Part shown: positions 52,148 to 60,453 of the stretch, piece by piece | Numbering within the stretch: position 1 is the first letter of the stretch | How the letters are laid out: each line of letters starts with the position of its first letter | Program-made: the position numbers and the translations under genes | The notes under the pieces: model-generated | Told to the model about the DNA's origin: nothing | What the model saw: the letters and a program-made list of their open reading frames with translations, nothing else | Database searches by the model: none | Source: JAAYCI01 sp964369525 | Lineage (GTDB): Bacteria > Bacillota > Clostridia > Oscillospirales > Ruminococcaceae | NCBI GenBank assembly: GCA_964369525.1 | Contig: CAYJEW010000001.1 | Span: forward strand, 1-64,000 | Direction of reading: 5' to 3' | Length of the DNA stretch: 64,000 bases

Positions 52148-53902
52148 ATGCAAAACACAAAACACAAAAAAATTGTGCTGGTAGCGCTAAATGCGCGCTA
52201 CACACACACCAATATTGCTGTGCGCACCCTTGCGGCATATGTGCAAAGCTGTGGCGGCGTGCGGCCGAGCATAGCTGAGTTTAGTATTAATATGCCGTTT
52301 GATACAATACTTGCACAGCTAAGCGCCCACGCCGCCGACGCCTATATTTTCTCATGCTATATATGGAATATAGAGCAGGTAAAGCAGCTGGTGTGCGAGC
52401 TTAAAAAGTTATGTCCAAGCGCATTTATTGGGCTTGGCGGGCCGCAGGTATCGCATGGGGTACAGGCTATTTTACAAAACATTAACGAGGCCGACGGCGT
52501 GTTTTACGGCGAGGGCGAGTGGGCGCTTGCTAAATTTTATGCCGAGCTGCAAACGGGGCAGCCGCTGCAAAGCTTTGCGGGCTTTATGAGTAGGTGCGAT
52601 ATAACAGAGCAGGCGCCGCCGCCAGCTGTAGAGATAAACGAACTGCCGTTTGCATACATGCCAAACGAGCCGCTGCAAGGCCGCCAGCTGTACTACGAAA
52701 GCATGCGCGGCTGCCCGTTTGCTTGTAGCTACTGCTGTAGCGGTGCAAAAGAGCAGGTGCGCTATAAAAGCCTGCCAAAGGTGTATGACGAGCTACAACG
52801 CTTTTTTATTATGGCGCAAGATGGCGCACAAAAACGTATAAAGTTTGTAGACCGCACCTTTAACGCCAACCCGCAGCGCGCGCTGGAAATATGGCAGTAC
52901 CTTGCGCAGCAAGACAACGGCAGCCTTAGCTTTCACTTTGAGATACAAGCCTCGCTAATTACGCAACAGCAGCTGGATTTTTTAGCCACGGTGCGTAGCG
53001 GGCTGTTTCAGTTTGAAATTGGGGTACAAAGTACCAATGAACAAACGCTGACAGCGGTGCAGCGCAGCCCCGAAACACAGCAGCTGTTTAAAAACGCAGC
53101 CGCCCTGCGCAAAGCGGGTAATATTCACCTGCATCTAGACCTTATTGCAGGCCTGCCGCACGAAGACTACGCTAGCTTTGCCAACTCGTTTAACAGCGTG
53201 TATGCACTTGCACCACACCAGCTGCAGCTGGGCTTTTTAAAACTGCTAGAGGGTAGCGCACTGCAAAGGCAGGCGCAAAGCTTTGGAATAGTATGCCAAA
53301 GCAGGGCGCCGTTTGAGGTGCTGTACACAAACAGCATCAGCTACCCAGAGCTATGCCGCCTAAAGCTGATAGCCGAGCTGGTGGAAACATACTACAACAG
53401 CGGACGCTTTACCCACCTTGTGCGGCATATGGTAGCACAGCACCAAACCCCGTTTGCCTTTTTCGAAGCGCTGGCAAACCACCTAGAGCAAAGCGGCCGC
53501 AGCGCGCGCGAGCAAAGCCAAGCGGCGCAGTACCAGCTGCTCGGCAGCTTTGCCCAAAGCCGAGGTGAGCTAACAGAGCAGCTGCAATGGCTCTGCCGCT
53601 TGGACCTCGCGCTGCACGAGCGGCCGCGCGTGCGCCCCGCCTGGGTACTGCAAAACGGCGCTCTGCCTCGCCGCCTAGCGCTTATATTTTACCAAGATAG
53701 CCAAAACATAAGCCGCTATCTGCCACATCTTGCAGATATGCAGCCAAGCCATATTGAAAAAATATGCCACATCGAACGCTTTGCCTGCAACCCATACACA
53801 GGCGAGGCGGGCGAGTATTGCCTGCTGTTCGACTATACCCGCCGCACACCCGAGGGCCACGCAGTGGTTCACCAAATTCAGCTGCCAATAGGTGAGCAAT
53901 AA
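52148..53902 (+). CDS. B12-binding domain radical SAM protein (DUF4080-like)
   Basis: This 584-residue protein has a cobalamin-binding-type Rossmann domain at about 8-150 (VALNARYTHTNIAVRTLAAYVQ, FSCYIWNIEQV, GLGGPQVSHG). A radical SAM barrel follows, with the cluster motif ESMRGCPFACSYCCSG near 190-205 (CxxxCxxC). The C-terminal 200 residues correspond to the region I recall as DUF4080. Members are common in anaerobes; the reaction is unknown. The likely start is 52148, the ATG directly before QNTKHKKIVLVAL, as earlier in-frame codons overlap the promoter. No partner gene adjoins. Confidence 0.88.
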   Translation: MQNTKHKKIVLVALNARYTHTNIAVRTLAAYVQSCGGVRPSIAEFSINMPFDTILAQLSAHAADAYIFSCYIWNIEQVKQLVCELKKLCPSAFIGLGGPQVSHGVQAILQNINEADGVFYGEGEWALAKFYAELQTGQPLQSFAGFMSRCDITEQAPPPAVEINELPFAYMPNEPLQGRQLYYESMRGCPFACSYCCSGAKEQVRYKSLPKVYDELQRFFIMAQDGAQKRIKFVDRTFNANPQRALEIWQYLAQQDNGSLSFHFEIQASLITQQQLDFLATVRSGLFQFEIGVQSTNEQTLTAVQRSPETQQLFKNAAALRKAGNIHLHLDLIAGLPHEDYASFANSFNSVYALAPHQLQLGFLKLLEGSALQRQAQSFGIVCQSRAPFEVLYTNSISYPELCRLKLIAELVETYYNSGRFTHLVRHMVAQHQTPFAFFEALANHLEQSGRSAREQSQAAQYQLLGSFAQSRGELTEQLQWLCRLDLALHERPRVRPAWVLQNGALPRRLALIFYQDSQNISRYLPHLADMQPSHIEKICHIERFACNPYTGEAGEYCLLFDYTRRTPEGHAVVHQIQLPIGEQ

Positions 53903-54224
53903 GCGCCTGTTTTACCGCCTGCCGCAAAATGCGTGCTGGTGCGCATGCAAAACATGTATGCGCTAAACCCGATATAACGCCATTTTTAATTAAACATTTT
54001 GTTTAATTTTTGCTATTTATTACTTGCAGTAGCCCAAAAGCGCCGATGGTGGCAGCTAAAGGAGGTTGCGGCCAAAACGGCGTGCGCAGCCGTACTTGTT
54101 TTGCACAAGCGGCTTTTGCTCTTCGCCTTTGCGCGCAAAGCAAATTACATTTTTGAGTATAGCGCAGCTTAACAGCCCAACGCCAAACAAAAAAGCACCC
54201 CAGAAGGGGTGCTTTTTAATTTAA
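53903..54224. other. Intergenic region with one AT-rich inverted repeat
   Basis: A perfect 9-3-9 inverted repeat (AATTAAACA, TTT, TGTTTAATT; 53988-54008) followed by T-rich sequence may terminate the radical SAM gene. An isolated AAAGGAGG near 54058 has no usable start codon after it. Nothing else is recognised. Confidence 0.5.
54183..54217 (-). terminator. Terminator of the xanthine dehydrogenase-type operon
   Basis: Arms AAAAGCACCCC and GGGGTGCTTTT with a 4-base loop, followed by Ts on the minus strand, begin just after the small-subunit gene. Confidence 0.88.
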
Positions 54225-54686
54225 TTACTTGCCTGCCACCTTTTCCACGGCATTTAGAATGTTTTGGTAGCCTGTGCACCGGCACATATGGCCGCTTATC
54301 AGGCGCCGCAGCTCTTCGCGGGTATACTTTTGGCCACTGCCCACAATCTCCACCGCTGTCATAATAATCCCCGGTGTGCAAAACCCGCACTGTATGGCGG
54401 CTTCGTCCACAAACGCTTGCTGCACGGGCGAAAGCTCGCCGTTTGGGCCGGTAATGCCCTCTACCGTAAGCACGCTTTGCCCCTCGGCCCACACGGTAAG
54501 GTAGATACAGCTGGTTACGCTTTTGCCATTTATCAGCACGGTACATGCGCCACACTCGCCAACCTCGCACCCCTTTTTTACGCTGGTTAGCCCAAGGCGC
54601 AGGCGCAATGTATCGGCAAGCGACTCTCGCTCGTCTATGGCAACGCTTTGCAGTTTGCCGTTTACGGTTAGCTGAATAATTTTCAT
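54225..54686 (-). CDS. Molybdenum hydroxylase 2Fe-2S subunit (XdhC/CoxS-type)
   Basis: This 153-residue iron-sulfur electron-transfer subunit has the plant-ferredoxin cluster CEVGECGACTVL with a fourth Cys in VTSC, and the second cluster CGFC...CRC in AAIQCGFCTPGI and GHMCRCTGY. The length is standard. It passes electrons from the molybdenum site to the FAD subunit. The start overlaps the FAD-subunit stop (ATGA). Confidence 0.95.
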   Translation of the reverse strand: MKIIQLTVNGKLQSVAIDERESLADTLRLRLGLTSVKKGCEVGECGACTVLINGKSVTSCIYLTVWAEGQSVLTVEGITGPNGELSPVQQAFVDEAAIQCGFCTPGIIMTAVEIVGSGQKYTREELRRLISGHMCRCTGYQNILNAVEKVAGK

Positions 54687-55567
54687 ACAAACACCCCTTT
54701 CGCCTGTGTGGCCGCCTGCACAACCGCCCTGCGGCTAAGCTGGCTTATAAGCTGCTGCCTAAACTCTTTGCTGGCGCGCCAGCTTGTGCGCGGTGCGCTT
54801 TCAGCCAGCGCCGCGCGCGCCACAACATCCAGCAGCTCTTGCGAAAGCGCCATACCCTCTGCCGCCTTTTCGGCCTCGTAGCAGCGGATGGGCGTGGGCG
54901 CAGCTACGCCAAACGCCAGCCGTAGCTGCTCTATGTGGGTGGCCTCGGCGTTTAGCTTTAGCCATGCGGCGCACCCCAGCGTGGCAATATCCATCGCACT
55001 TCGCTGTGCAAATTTAATGTAACAGCCAAAAAATCCGTCGTAGTCGGCCTTTGCAATGCGTATGCCCGAAAGCACCTCGCCGTGCGCTAGCGCAACCTTG
55101 CCGGGCCCTAGGTAAAACTCGCTTAAAGGTACGCAGCGCACCCCGCCGCTGTGCGATATCTCAAGCTGTGCGTTCATACAAAGCAGCGCAGGCGCGCTGT
55201 CGGCGCTGGTGGCGCCGTTGCACACATTGCCGCCTATAGTGGCAATATGGCGCAGCTGTGGGCCGCCGGCTTGGTTGCACGCCTCGCAAAGCACGGGCAA
55301 ACAGCTTTGGGCAATGCTGTTTGTATAAATCTCGTCAAATGTGGTTAGCGGCTTTATTAAAATACTGCCGTCGGCTTCTTTTTGCACGCCTTGCAGCTCG
55401 CTTATACCGTTTATGCTCACTAGTTTTGCGCCGGCGTGTTTGCCCTCGCGTATCTTTATTAGCATGTCGGTGCCGCCGGCAATAAGCATGGCGCCGGGGT
55501 CGTTTTGTAGCGCAGATAGCGCCTGCTGCAACGATTCTGCCTTTACAATGCTTTCAATGTCAAACAT
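54683..55567 (-). CDS. Molybdenum hydroxylase FAD-binding subunit (XdhB/CoxM-type)
   Basis: This 294-residue FAD subunit of the xanthine dehydrogenase family has FAD-binding stretches AMLIAGGTDMLIKIREG (about 29-45) and ATIGGNVCNGATSADSAPAL (about 110-130), as in XdhB/CoxM. The C-terminal CO-dehydrogenase flavoprotein domain has FGVAAPTPIRC. ATG 55567 is chosen; AGGAGG lies eight bases upstream and the gene overlaps the end of the large-subunit gene. Confidence 0.94.
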   Translation of the reverse strand: MFDIESIVKAESLQQALSALQNDPGAMLIAGGTDMLIKIREGKHAGAKLVSINGISELQGVQKEADGSILIKPLTTFDEIYTNSIAQSCLPVLCEACNQAGGPQLRHIATIGGNVCNGATSADSAPALLCMNAQLEISHSGGVRCVPLSEFYLGPGKVALAHGEVLSGIRIAKADYDGFFGCYIKFAQRSAMDIATLGCAAWLKLNAEATHIEQLRLAFGVAAPTPIRCYEAEKAAEGMALSQELLDVVARAALAESAPRTSWRASKEFRQQLISQLSRRAVVQAATQAKGVFV

Positions 55568-57875
55568 CGCCTTCACCTCCTGCGCCTTCTATTATGCCGG
55601 CCGCCGCAAATGCCGCTACAAGGTTTTGCGGGTTCATTGGCAGAGCGTGCAGCCCAACGCCGGTAGCGTGCAAAACAGCGTTGCGCAAAGCCGGTGCCAC
55701 AGGTATGGCGGGCGGCTCGCCAAGGCTTTTGTTGCCAAACGGGGCTGTGGGGTCGTTTGTTTCCACAAACAATGCCTGTAGCTCGGGCGTGTCGGTGCTA
55801 ACAGGCAGCTTGTAGTCCAGCAGGTTGTTGTTTAGCGGGCGCGCGTTTTCATCAAAAAGCATCTGCTCGCTTAAAGCGTAGCCAAGGCCCATGCTCATGC
55901 CGCCGTGTAGCTGCGCTGCTGCCAGCTGCGGGTTTATAAGCATGCCGGAGTCATGCACGTTTACTATGTTTAGCACCTGAATTTTGCCCACCTCAATGTC
56001 CACCTCTACCTCGGCAAAACACACGCCAAACGAGAAGGTATTGCTGGTGCAGTGGTGGGTGGCCTCGGCGGTGATGTGCTGGGAGTTTGTAAGGCTGTAA
56101 AAACTCTCCATCGCAACATCGCCCACACTGCAAAGCCGCTGCATACTATCGTTTTGCAAAACTTCGCCGCCTTTAATACATAGCTGAGCCTGCGCTATGC
56201 CCAGCTGCTGCGAGGCCGCCGCCAGTATTTTGTCGCGCAAAATCTCGCCGGTTTTTTTCAGCGCCATGCCGCTAACGTATGTTTGGCGGCTGGCGTATGC
56301 GCCTGTGTCAAACGGGGTGATGTCTGTATCCTGCGCCGACACAACATTAACCTCTTCAAAGCGTACCCCAACAGCGTCGGCCGCCATCTGTGCAAACACA
56401 GTGTCGGCGCCTTGGCCAATCTCGGTTGCGCCCATCTGCAACTGCAGCGTGCCATCTTGGTTTAGCACCATACGGCAGCTTGCGGTCTCCAGCGCTATGG
56501 GGTACACCCCTGTTTTGTAGCTAAACATCGCCATGCCAACGCCACGGCGCTTTGGGCCCTGCTCGTTTGCATATGCAAGGCGCTTTTCGGCCCAGCCAAT
56601 GGCCTCGCTGCCTTTGTCTATGCATTCAATTAGCCCTGTGGAATGGCAGGTAATGCCGGTGCCGGGGTCTACAAAGCCAAGCTTCATGCAGTTTTGCTTG
56701 CGTATGTCTATTGGGTCTAGGCCCAGCTTTAGCGCAAGGTCGTCCATGTGGCACTCCAGCGCAAAAATAACCTGCGGTATGCCGTAGCCGCGCATAGCGC
56801 CTGCCGAGGGCAGGTTGGTGTAAACGGTGTATGCCTCAAAAACATGTGCGGCGGTGTCTTGGTACAGCATATGGTATGCATTAACGGCGTTCATGATAAT
56901 AGCATGCCCGTGCGAGGCGTAGCCGCCTTGGTTGCTGTAGGCGGTGGCCTTGCGGGCCACCAGCTGGCCATCTTTAGTGGCGGCGGTGTCTAGCATAAAG
57001 CGTATAGCGTGCCTTGTGCGGGTTTGGGCCATGGTTTCCTCGCGCGAGAGCTCCAGCTTTACACAGCGCCCGCCAAGCTTAAACGTAAGCCAAGCGTTAA
57101 GCGGCTCATACAGCACCTCTTGTTTGTTGCCAAAGCCGCCGCCTATATATGGCTTTATTACCCTGATTTTGCCAAATGGTATGCCGGTGGCCTGGCTAAT
57201 AACCCGCCTAACAATGTGCGGTATTTGGGTAGAGCTTACAACCACAACCCGCCCGTTTTCCATGTACGCGTGCGACACCACAGGCTCTATGTGGCAGTGC
57301 TGTACCACAGGCGTGTCGAACTGTTGCTGTAGGCGAACAAGGCCTTCGGCGGCCGCCGCTTCTTCAAACGGCATATCACCAAGCGTGGTAACGGTATGGC
57401 GCAGAATATTATCGGGGCACTCCTCGTGCACCGGCACAGACATGGGCTGCATGGCGGCCTGCACGTCGGTAACGGCGGCGTACTGCTCATATTCCACATC
57501 TATCAGCGCCAGCGCACGCTGGGCCGCCACCTCGTTTTCGGCTACAACAACAGCAATGTCGTCGCCATATATGCGTACCCTGCGGTTAAGCAAAAGGCGG
57601 TCGGCCACGTCTTGGTGGGCCTCGTCGGTGCTCCACGGGTGGCCAGCGGTGGGGAAGGGCCGCTGGGGTACATCAAAACAGGTAAAAACCGCCACAACCT
57701 CAGGTAACTGTAGCGCTTTTTCGGTGTTTATGCTCTTTATCAGCCCGTTTGCAAAATTACTGCGCAACAGCTTGCCCACAAGTGCGCCCTGCGGCAGCAA
57801 ATCGTCGGCATACTTGGACCGCCCGGTAACTTTTTCGTATGCATCAACACGAGGCACGCTTTTTCCAACGCTCAT
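55560..57875 (-). CDS. Molybdenum hydroxylase large subunit (xanthine dehydrogenase family)
   Basis: This 771-residue molybdopterin-binding subunit begins with VGKSVPRVDAYEKVTGRSKYADDL. The segment SAGAMRGYGIPQVIFALECHMD resembles the xanthine dehydrogenase group and lacks the CO-dehydrogenase AYxCSFR loop. Cofactor contacts are in GGGFGNKQEV and GATEIGQGADTVFAQ, and the catalytic Glu in NKSLGEPPAIPVAPAL. It would hydroxylate a purine or another N-heterocycle with water as oxygen donor. The substrate is not fixed by sequence, although the BMP transporter and xpt elsewhere in the window favour purines. The start at 57875 has GGAGAGGA upstream; a longer frame to 58004 crosses the promoter. Confidence 0.92.
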   Translation of the reverse strand: MSVGKSVPRVDAYEKVTGRSKYADDLLPQGALVGKLLRSNFANGLIKSINTEKALQLPEVVAVFTCFDVPQRPFPTAGHPWSTDEAHQDVADRLLLNRRVRIYGDDIAVVVAENEVAAQRALALIDVEYEQYAAVTDVQAAMQPMSVPVHEECPDNILRHTVTTLGDMPFEEAAAAEGLVRLQQQFDTPVVQHCHIEPVVSHAYMENGRVVVVSSTQIPHIVRRVISQATGIPFGKIRVIKPYIGGGFGNKQEVLYEPLNAWLTFKLGGRCVKLELSREETMAQTRTRHAIRFMLDTAATKDGQLVARKATAYSNQGGYASHGHAIIMNAVNAYHMLYQDTAAHVFEAYTVYTNLPSAGAMRGYGIPQVIFALECHMDDLALKLGLDPIDIRKQNCMKLGFVDPGTGITCHSTGLIECIDKGSEAIGWAEKRLAYANEQGPKRRGVGMAMFSYKTGVYPIALETASCRMVLNQDGTLQLQMGATEIGQGADTVFAQMAADAVGVRFEEVNVVSAQDTDITPFDTGAYASRQTYVSGMALKKTGEILRDKILAAASQQLGIAQAQLCIKGGEVLQNDSMQRLCSVGDVAMESFYSLTNSQHITAEATHHCTSNTFSFGVCFAEVEVDIEVGKIQVLNIVNVHDSGMLINPQLAAAQLHGGMSMGLGYALSEQMLFDENARPLNNNLLDYKLPVSTDTPELQALFVETNDPTAPFGNKSLGEPPAIPVAPALRNAVLHATGVGLHALPMNPQNLVAAFAAAGIIEGAGGEGDV

Positions 57876-57928
57876 GATATCCTCTCCCACGCAGCCGCAC
57901 AGCAAGATGCACAATGCAGCGGCAAAAA

Positions 57929-57957
57929 AGTATAAATTTATACTAAAAATGTTACAA
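57929..57957 (-). promoter_or_regulatory. Promoter of the xanthine dehydrogenase-type operon with overlapping palindrome
   Basis: On the minus strand, TTGTAA (57952-57957), a 17-base spacer and TATACT (57929-57934). The -10 is one half of a perfect 16-base palindrome, AGTATAAATTTATACT (57929-57944), a likely operator. Confidence 0.7.
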
Positions 57958-58051
57958 CAATAGTACCATTTTACACAAAAAAATGCAAGAAAATAAGAAC
58001 GCATCGAAGCATATATGTAATAGGCTGGATGTCAAAAATAAAACGCAGGTT

Positions 58052-58093
58052 GACGCAAAAACAGGCACCGAGAATTGCTTTTCACGGTGCCTG
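58052..58093 (-). terminator. Terminator after the aldo/keto reductase gene
   Basis: Nine-base arms CAGGCACCG/CGGTGCCTG (58062-58070, 58085-58093) are followed on the minus strand by TTTTTGC. Confidence 0.88.
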
Positions 58094-58121
58094 CAAAATA
58101 GATGTATAAAGTAAGGCTAAT

Positions 58122-59228
58122 TTAGCCTGCCTCGCCCTCAGCTATTAGCTCTTTTAGCTTTGCGGGAATGTCTATCTGCTGGGGGCAGTGCTTGGTACAG
58201 CTGTTGCACTCAACACAGCTGCTGGCCATGTTGTAGTCAATAAACGTGCCGGAAATCCAGTTCTCGTTTCCGGTGTTGAGGTGTTTTGTGTTCCAAGCTT
58301 TAAACGTTTCGGGAATGTCTATGCCAATGGGGCAGGGCATGCAGTATGCGCAGGTGGTGCAGGGCACCTTTTGGTACTTTTTCACGTTTTCGCCAACCTC
58401 GGCAATGGCGGCGTGTTCTGCCTCGCTAAGGGGGGTAATGTTGTTAAAAAGCTCGGTGTTTTGCTGCATCTGCTCCATAGTGCTCATGCCTGAGAGTATA
58501 ACGGCAATGCCCGGTTTTTCGGCAAGCCAGCGGAACGAAAAGGACGAATCGTTGCCCGAAAGCTTGCGGTATGGCTCTGCAATGGTTGCAGGCAGATCGG
58601 CCAATAGGCCGCCCTTTAGCGGCTCCATAATAATTATGGGTACACCGCGGCGCACAAGTTCTTGGTAGCCGGCGTCGCCCGGCTGGCCGTCTAGGTCTAG
58701 GTAGTTTAGCTGAATTTGCACAAACTCCCAGCCGTCGTATAAATCAAACATCTGCTTTAGGCACTCTACATCGTCATGAATGGAAAAGCCTATGTGCTTA
58801 ATTTTGCCCTGGCGCTTTTTCTCCAGCACAAACTCCAGCGCGCCATGCTTTTTTACCTTTTCAAGCGTTGGTTTTGTCATGGAGTGCAACAGATAAAAAT
58901 CAAAGTAGTCAACGCCAAGCCGCTCAAGGCTTATGTTGAACATCTTTTCCATAAAGTTTGGCTCAGAGTCGTCCCAAAACGGCAGCTTATCGGCCACAAA
59001 AAAGTCTTCGCGGTTTAGCTGTTTTAGGGCTTTGCCCAGTGCACGCTCACTGTCTCCGTCGTCGTACACATACGCTGTGTCAAAATAGTTTACGCCGTTG
59101 TCAAATGCATATTTAACCATGGCGTTTGTTTCGTCCTGGTCTATCTTGCCATCAAATTTTGGTAGGCGCATTGCGCCAAACCCAAGTTGAGATACTCCAC
59201 CAAGTTTCTCTTCAATTGTTTTCTTCAT
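58122..59228 (-). CDS. Aldo/keto reductase with C-terminal ferredoxin-like domain
   Basis: This 368-residue NAD(P)H oxidoreductase has an N-terminal aldo/keto reductase barrel: LGFGAMRLP, NYFDTAYVY with catalytic Tyr, Lys in VADKLPFW, His in FYLLHSM. The last 90 residues carry two four-cysteine motifs, CTTCAYCMPCP and CVECNSCTKHCP, for two 4Fe-4S clusters. This layout is common in clostridia and probably links NAD(P)H to ferredoxin. It is 36 bases downstream of the crotonase gene and probably in the same transcript. AGGAGG precedes the start. Confidence 0.93.
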   Translation of the reverse strand: MKKTIEEKLGGVSQLGFGAMRLPKFDGKIDQDETNAMVKYAFDNGVNYFDTAYVYDDGDSERALGKALKQLNREDFFVADKLPFWDDSEPNFMEKMFNISLERLGVDYFDFYLLHSMTKPTLEKVKKHGALEFVLEKKRQGKIKHIGFSIHDDVECLKQMFDLYDGWEFVQIQLNYLDLDGQPGDAGYQELVRRGVPIIIMEPLKGGLLADLPATIAEPYRKLSGNDSSFSFRWLAEKPGIAVILSGMSTMEQMQQNTELFNNITPLSEAEHAAIAEVGENVKKYQKVPCTTCAYCMPCPIGIDIPETFKAWNTKHLNTGNENWISGTFIDYNMASSCVECNSCTKHCPQQIDIPAKLKELIAEGEAG

Positions 59229-59264
59229 GCTAAAAAAAGCCTCCTAAAGTTTTCGAAATAATAT

Positions 59265-60044
59265 CTATCGACCCACAAATGGGTCGGGTTTGCGTTTTTC
59301 CACAAATGCGGTCATGGCATTTTTCTTATCCTCTGAATCATTGCACACACGGCCGGCCATAAGTTCTACGCCCACGGCGGCGCGCTGGCTAAGGCCCCAG
59401 CCGGCGTTTATGGCGGATTTTGCGGCCTGCACGCCCAGCGGCGCTTGCACTGCAATTTTTTCGGCCATAGCCATTGCGCTTTGCAATAGTTCTTCTTGAG
59501 ACGGGTACACATGGTTTACAATGCCATGCCCCAGCGCTTGCTGCGCATTTATGCGTTTGCCGGTGTATACCAGCTCTTTTGTAACAGAAATGCCGGCAAC
59601 GCGCACGCAGCGCTGCATACCGCCAAAACCCGGAAATATGCCAAGGCCAACCTCGGGGAAAGCAAAAGCAGCGCTCTCGCTTGCCAGGCGTATATCGCAT
59701 GCCAACGCAAGCTCTAAGCCGCCGCCCAGCGCAAAGCCGTTTATGGCTGCAATGCTGGGTGCGTGAAACTCTTCTATGCGGTGCATAAGTTCGTTGCCGT
59801 GCTCGATAAATTTGCGCATGCCTATTTCGTCATAGGCTTGCATCTGAGCAATATCGGCCCCTGCAATAAAGGCTTTGTCGCCTGCCCCGCAAAACACAAG
59901 GCAGCGCAGGCCGGTGTGCGCAATTTCTTGTAAAAGTTGAAGTCCTTCGCCGATAACTGCTGAATTGAGGGCATTTAGCTGCTGCGGGCGGTTGAATGTG
60001 ATAAGCCCAACATCGCCCCTGCGTTCAAACAAAATGTGTTCCAT
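59265..60044 (-). CDS. Enoyl-CoA hydratase/isomerase (crotonase family)
   Basis: This 259-residue crotonase-fold enzyme has the oxyanion-hole segments AFIAGADIAQM and ALGGGLELALACD, with catalytic Glu in GGGLE and in FPEVGLGIFPGFGG. It adds water to trans-2-enoyl-CoA, as in butyrate-type fermentation or beta-oxidation. AGGAGG lies ahead of the start. It follows the small unknown gene by 63 bases. The nearby 3-hydroxyacyl-CoA dehydrogenase-type gene (61868-62827) catalyses what would be the next step in the same route, if its substrate is a CoA ester. Confidence 0.93.
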   Translation of the reverse strand: MEHILFERRGDVGLITFNRPQQLNALNSAVIGEGLQLLQEIAHTGLRCLVFCGAGDKAFIAGADIAQMQAYDEIGMRKFIEHGNELMHRIEEFHAPSIAAINGFALGGGLELALACDIRLASESAAFAFPEVGLGIFPGFGGMQRCVRVAGISVTKELVYTGKRINAQQALGHGIVNHVYPSQEELLQSAMAMAEKIAVQAPLGVQAAKSAINAGWGLSQRAAVGVELMAGRVCNDSEDKKNAMTAFVEKRKPDPFVGR

Positions 60045-60107
60045 AGTAGATGCCTCCTCATAGTAAATTATGCTAGCGCTAATGGGTAGTGCAGGATGTG
60101 CAGTGTG

Positions 60108-60449
60108 CTATTCGCCGCGCCACACATGTATGTGTAGCACACCGTCTTCGTACTCTACTGTGGCGGTGTCTATCATAATGCCAACAAGCGTAAGGTCGTC
60201 GGTAACCTCAAGGTCGCTTGTAATCTCCCAGTAGTTCTGCTCCACCTCGTGTTGGCGTGGTAGATTAAGCGTTTGGGAAAGGTAGTCAACATCTTCGGGG
60301 GTTATTAAAGGGGCAGGTGCTGTAATGGTGATACTGGTTTCGGTTTTTTGCTGGTTGAGGTGAATTTGAAAATCCGAGGCGCCTTTTGCCGCACAAAAGG
60401 CCACAAGGTCGTTCGAAAGCCGCAGAGCCTTGTCTATTTTTACCTTCAT
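60108..60449 (-). CDS. Small acidic protein linked to DUF1576, unknown
   Basis: This 113-residue soluble protein of unknown function begins with MKVKIDKALRLSNDLVAFC and has alternating strands such as TETSITITAPAPLI and VGIMIDTATVEYEDGVLHIHVW. The short helix-plus-strands layout slightly recalls a histidine kinase-like ATPase fragment or an ACT-like fold, but no motif decides. It starts four bases after the DUF1576 gene ends, so the two are surely cotranscribed and may work together. GGAGG precedes the ATG. Confidence 0.75.
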   Translation of the reverse strand: MKVKIDKALRLSNDLVAFCAAKGASDFQIHLNQQKTETSITITAPAPLITPEDVDYLSQTLNLPRQHEVEQNYWEITSDLEVTDDLTLVGIMIDTATVEYEDGVLHIHVWRGE

Positions 60450-60453
60450 GTGT

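Noticed and set aside
56944..57963. Plus-strand frame of 339 codons opposite the molybdenum hydroxylase gene
   Set aside because: Ser/Thr/Cys-rich shadow of the real minus-strand gene, crossing its promoter.
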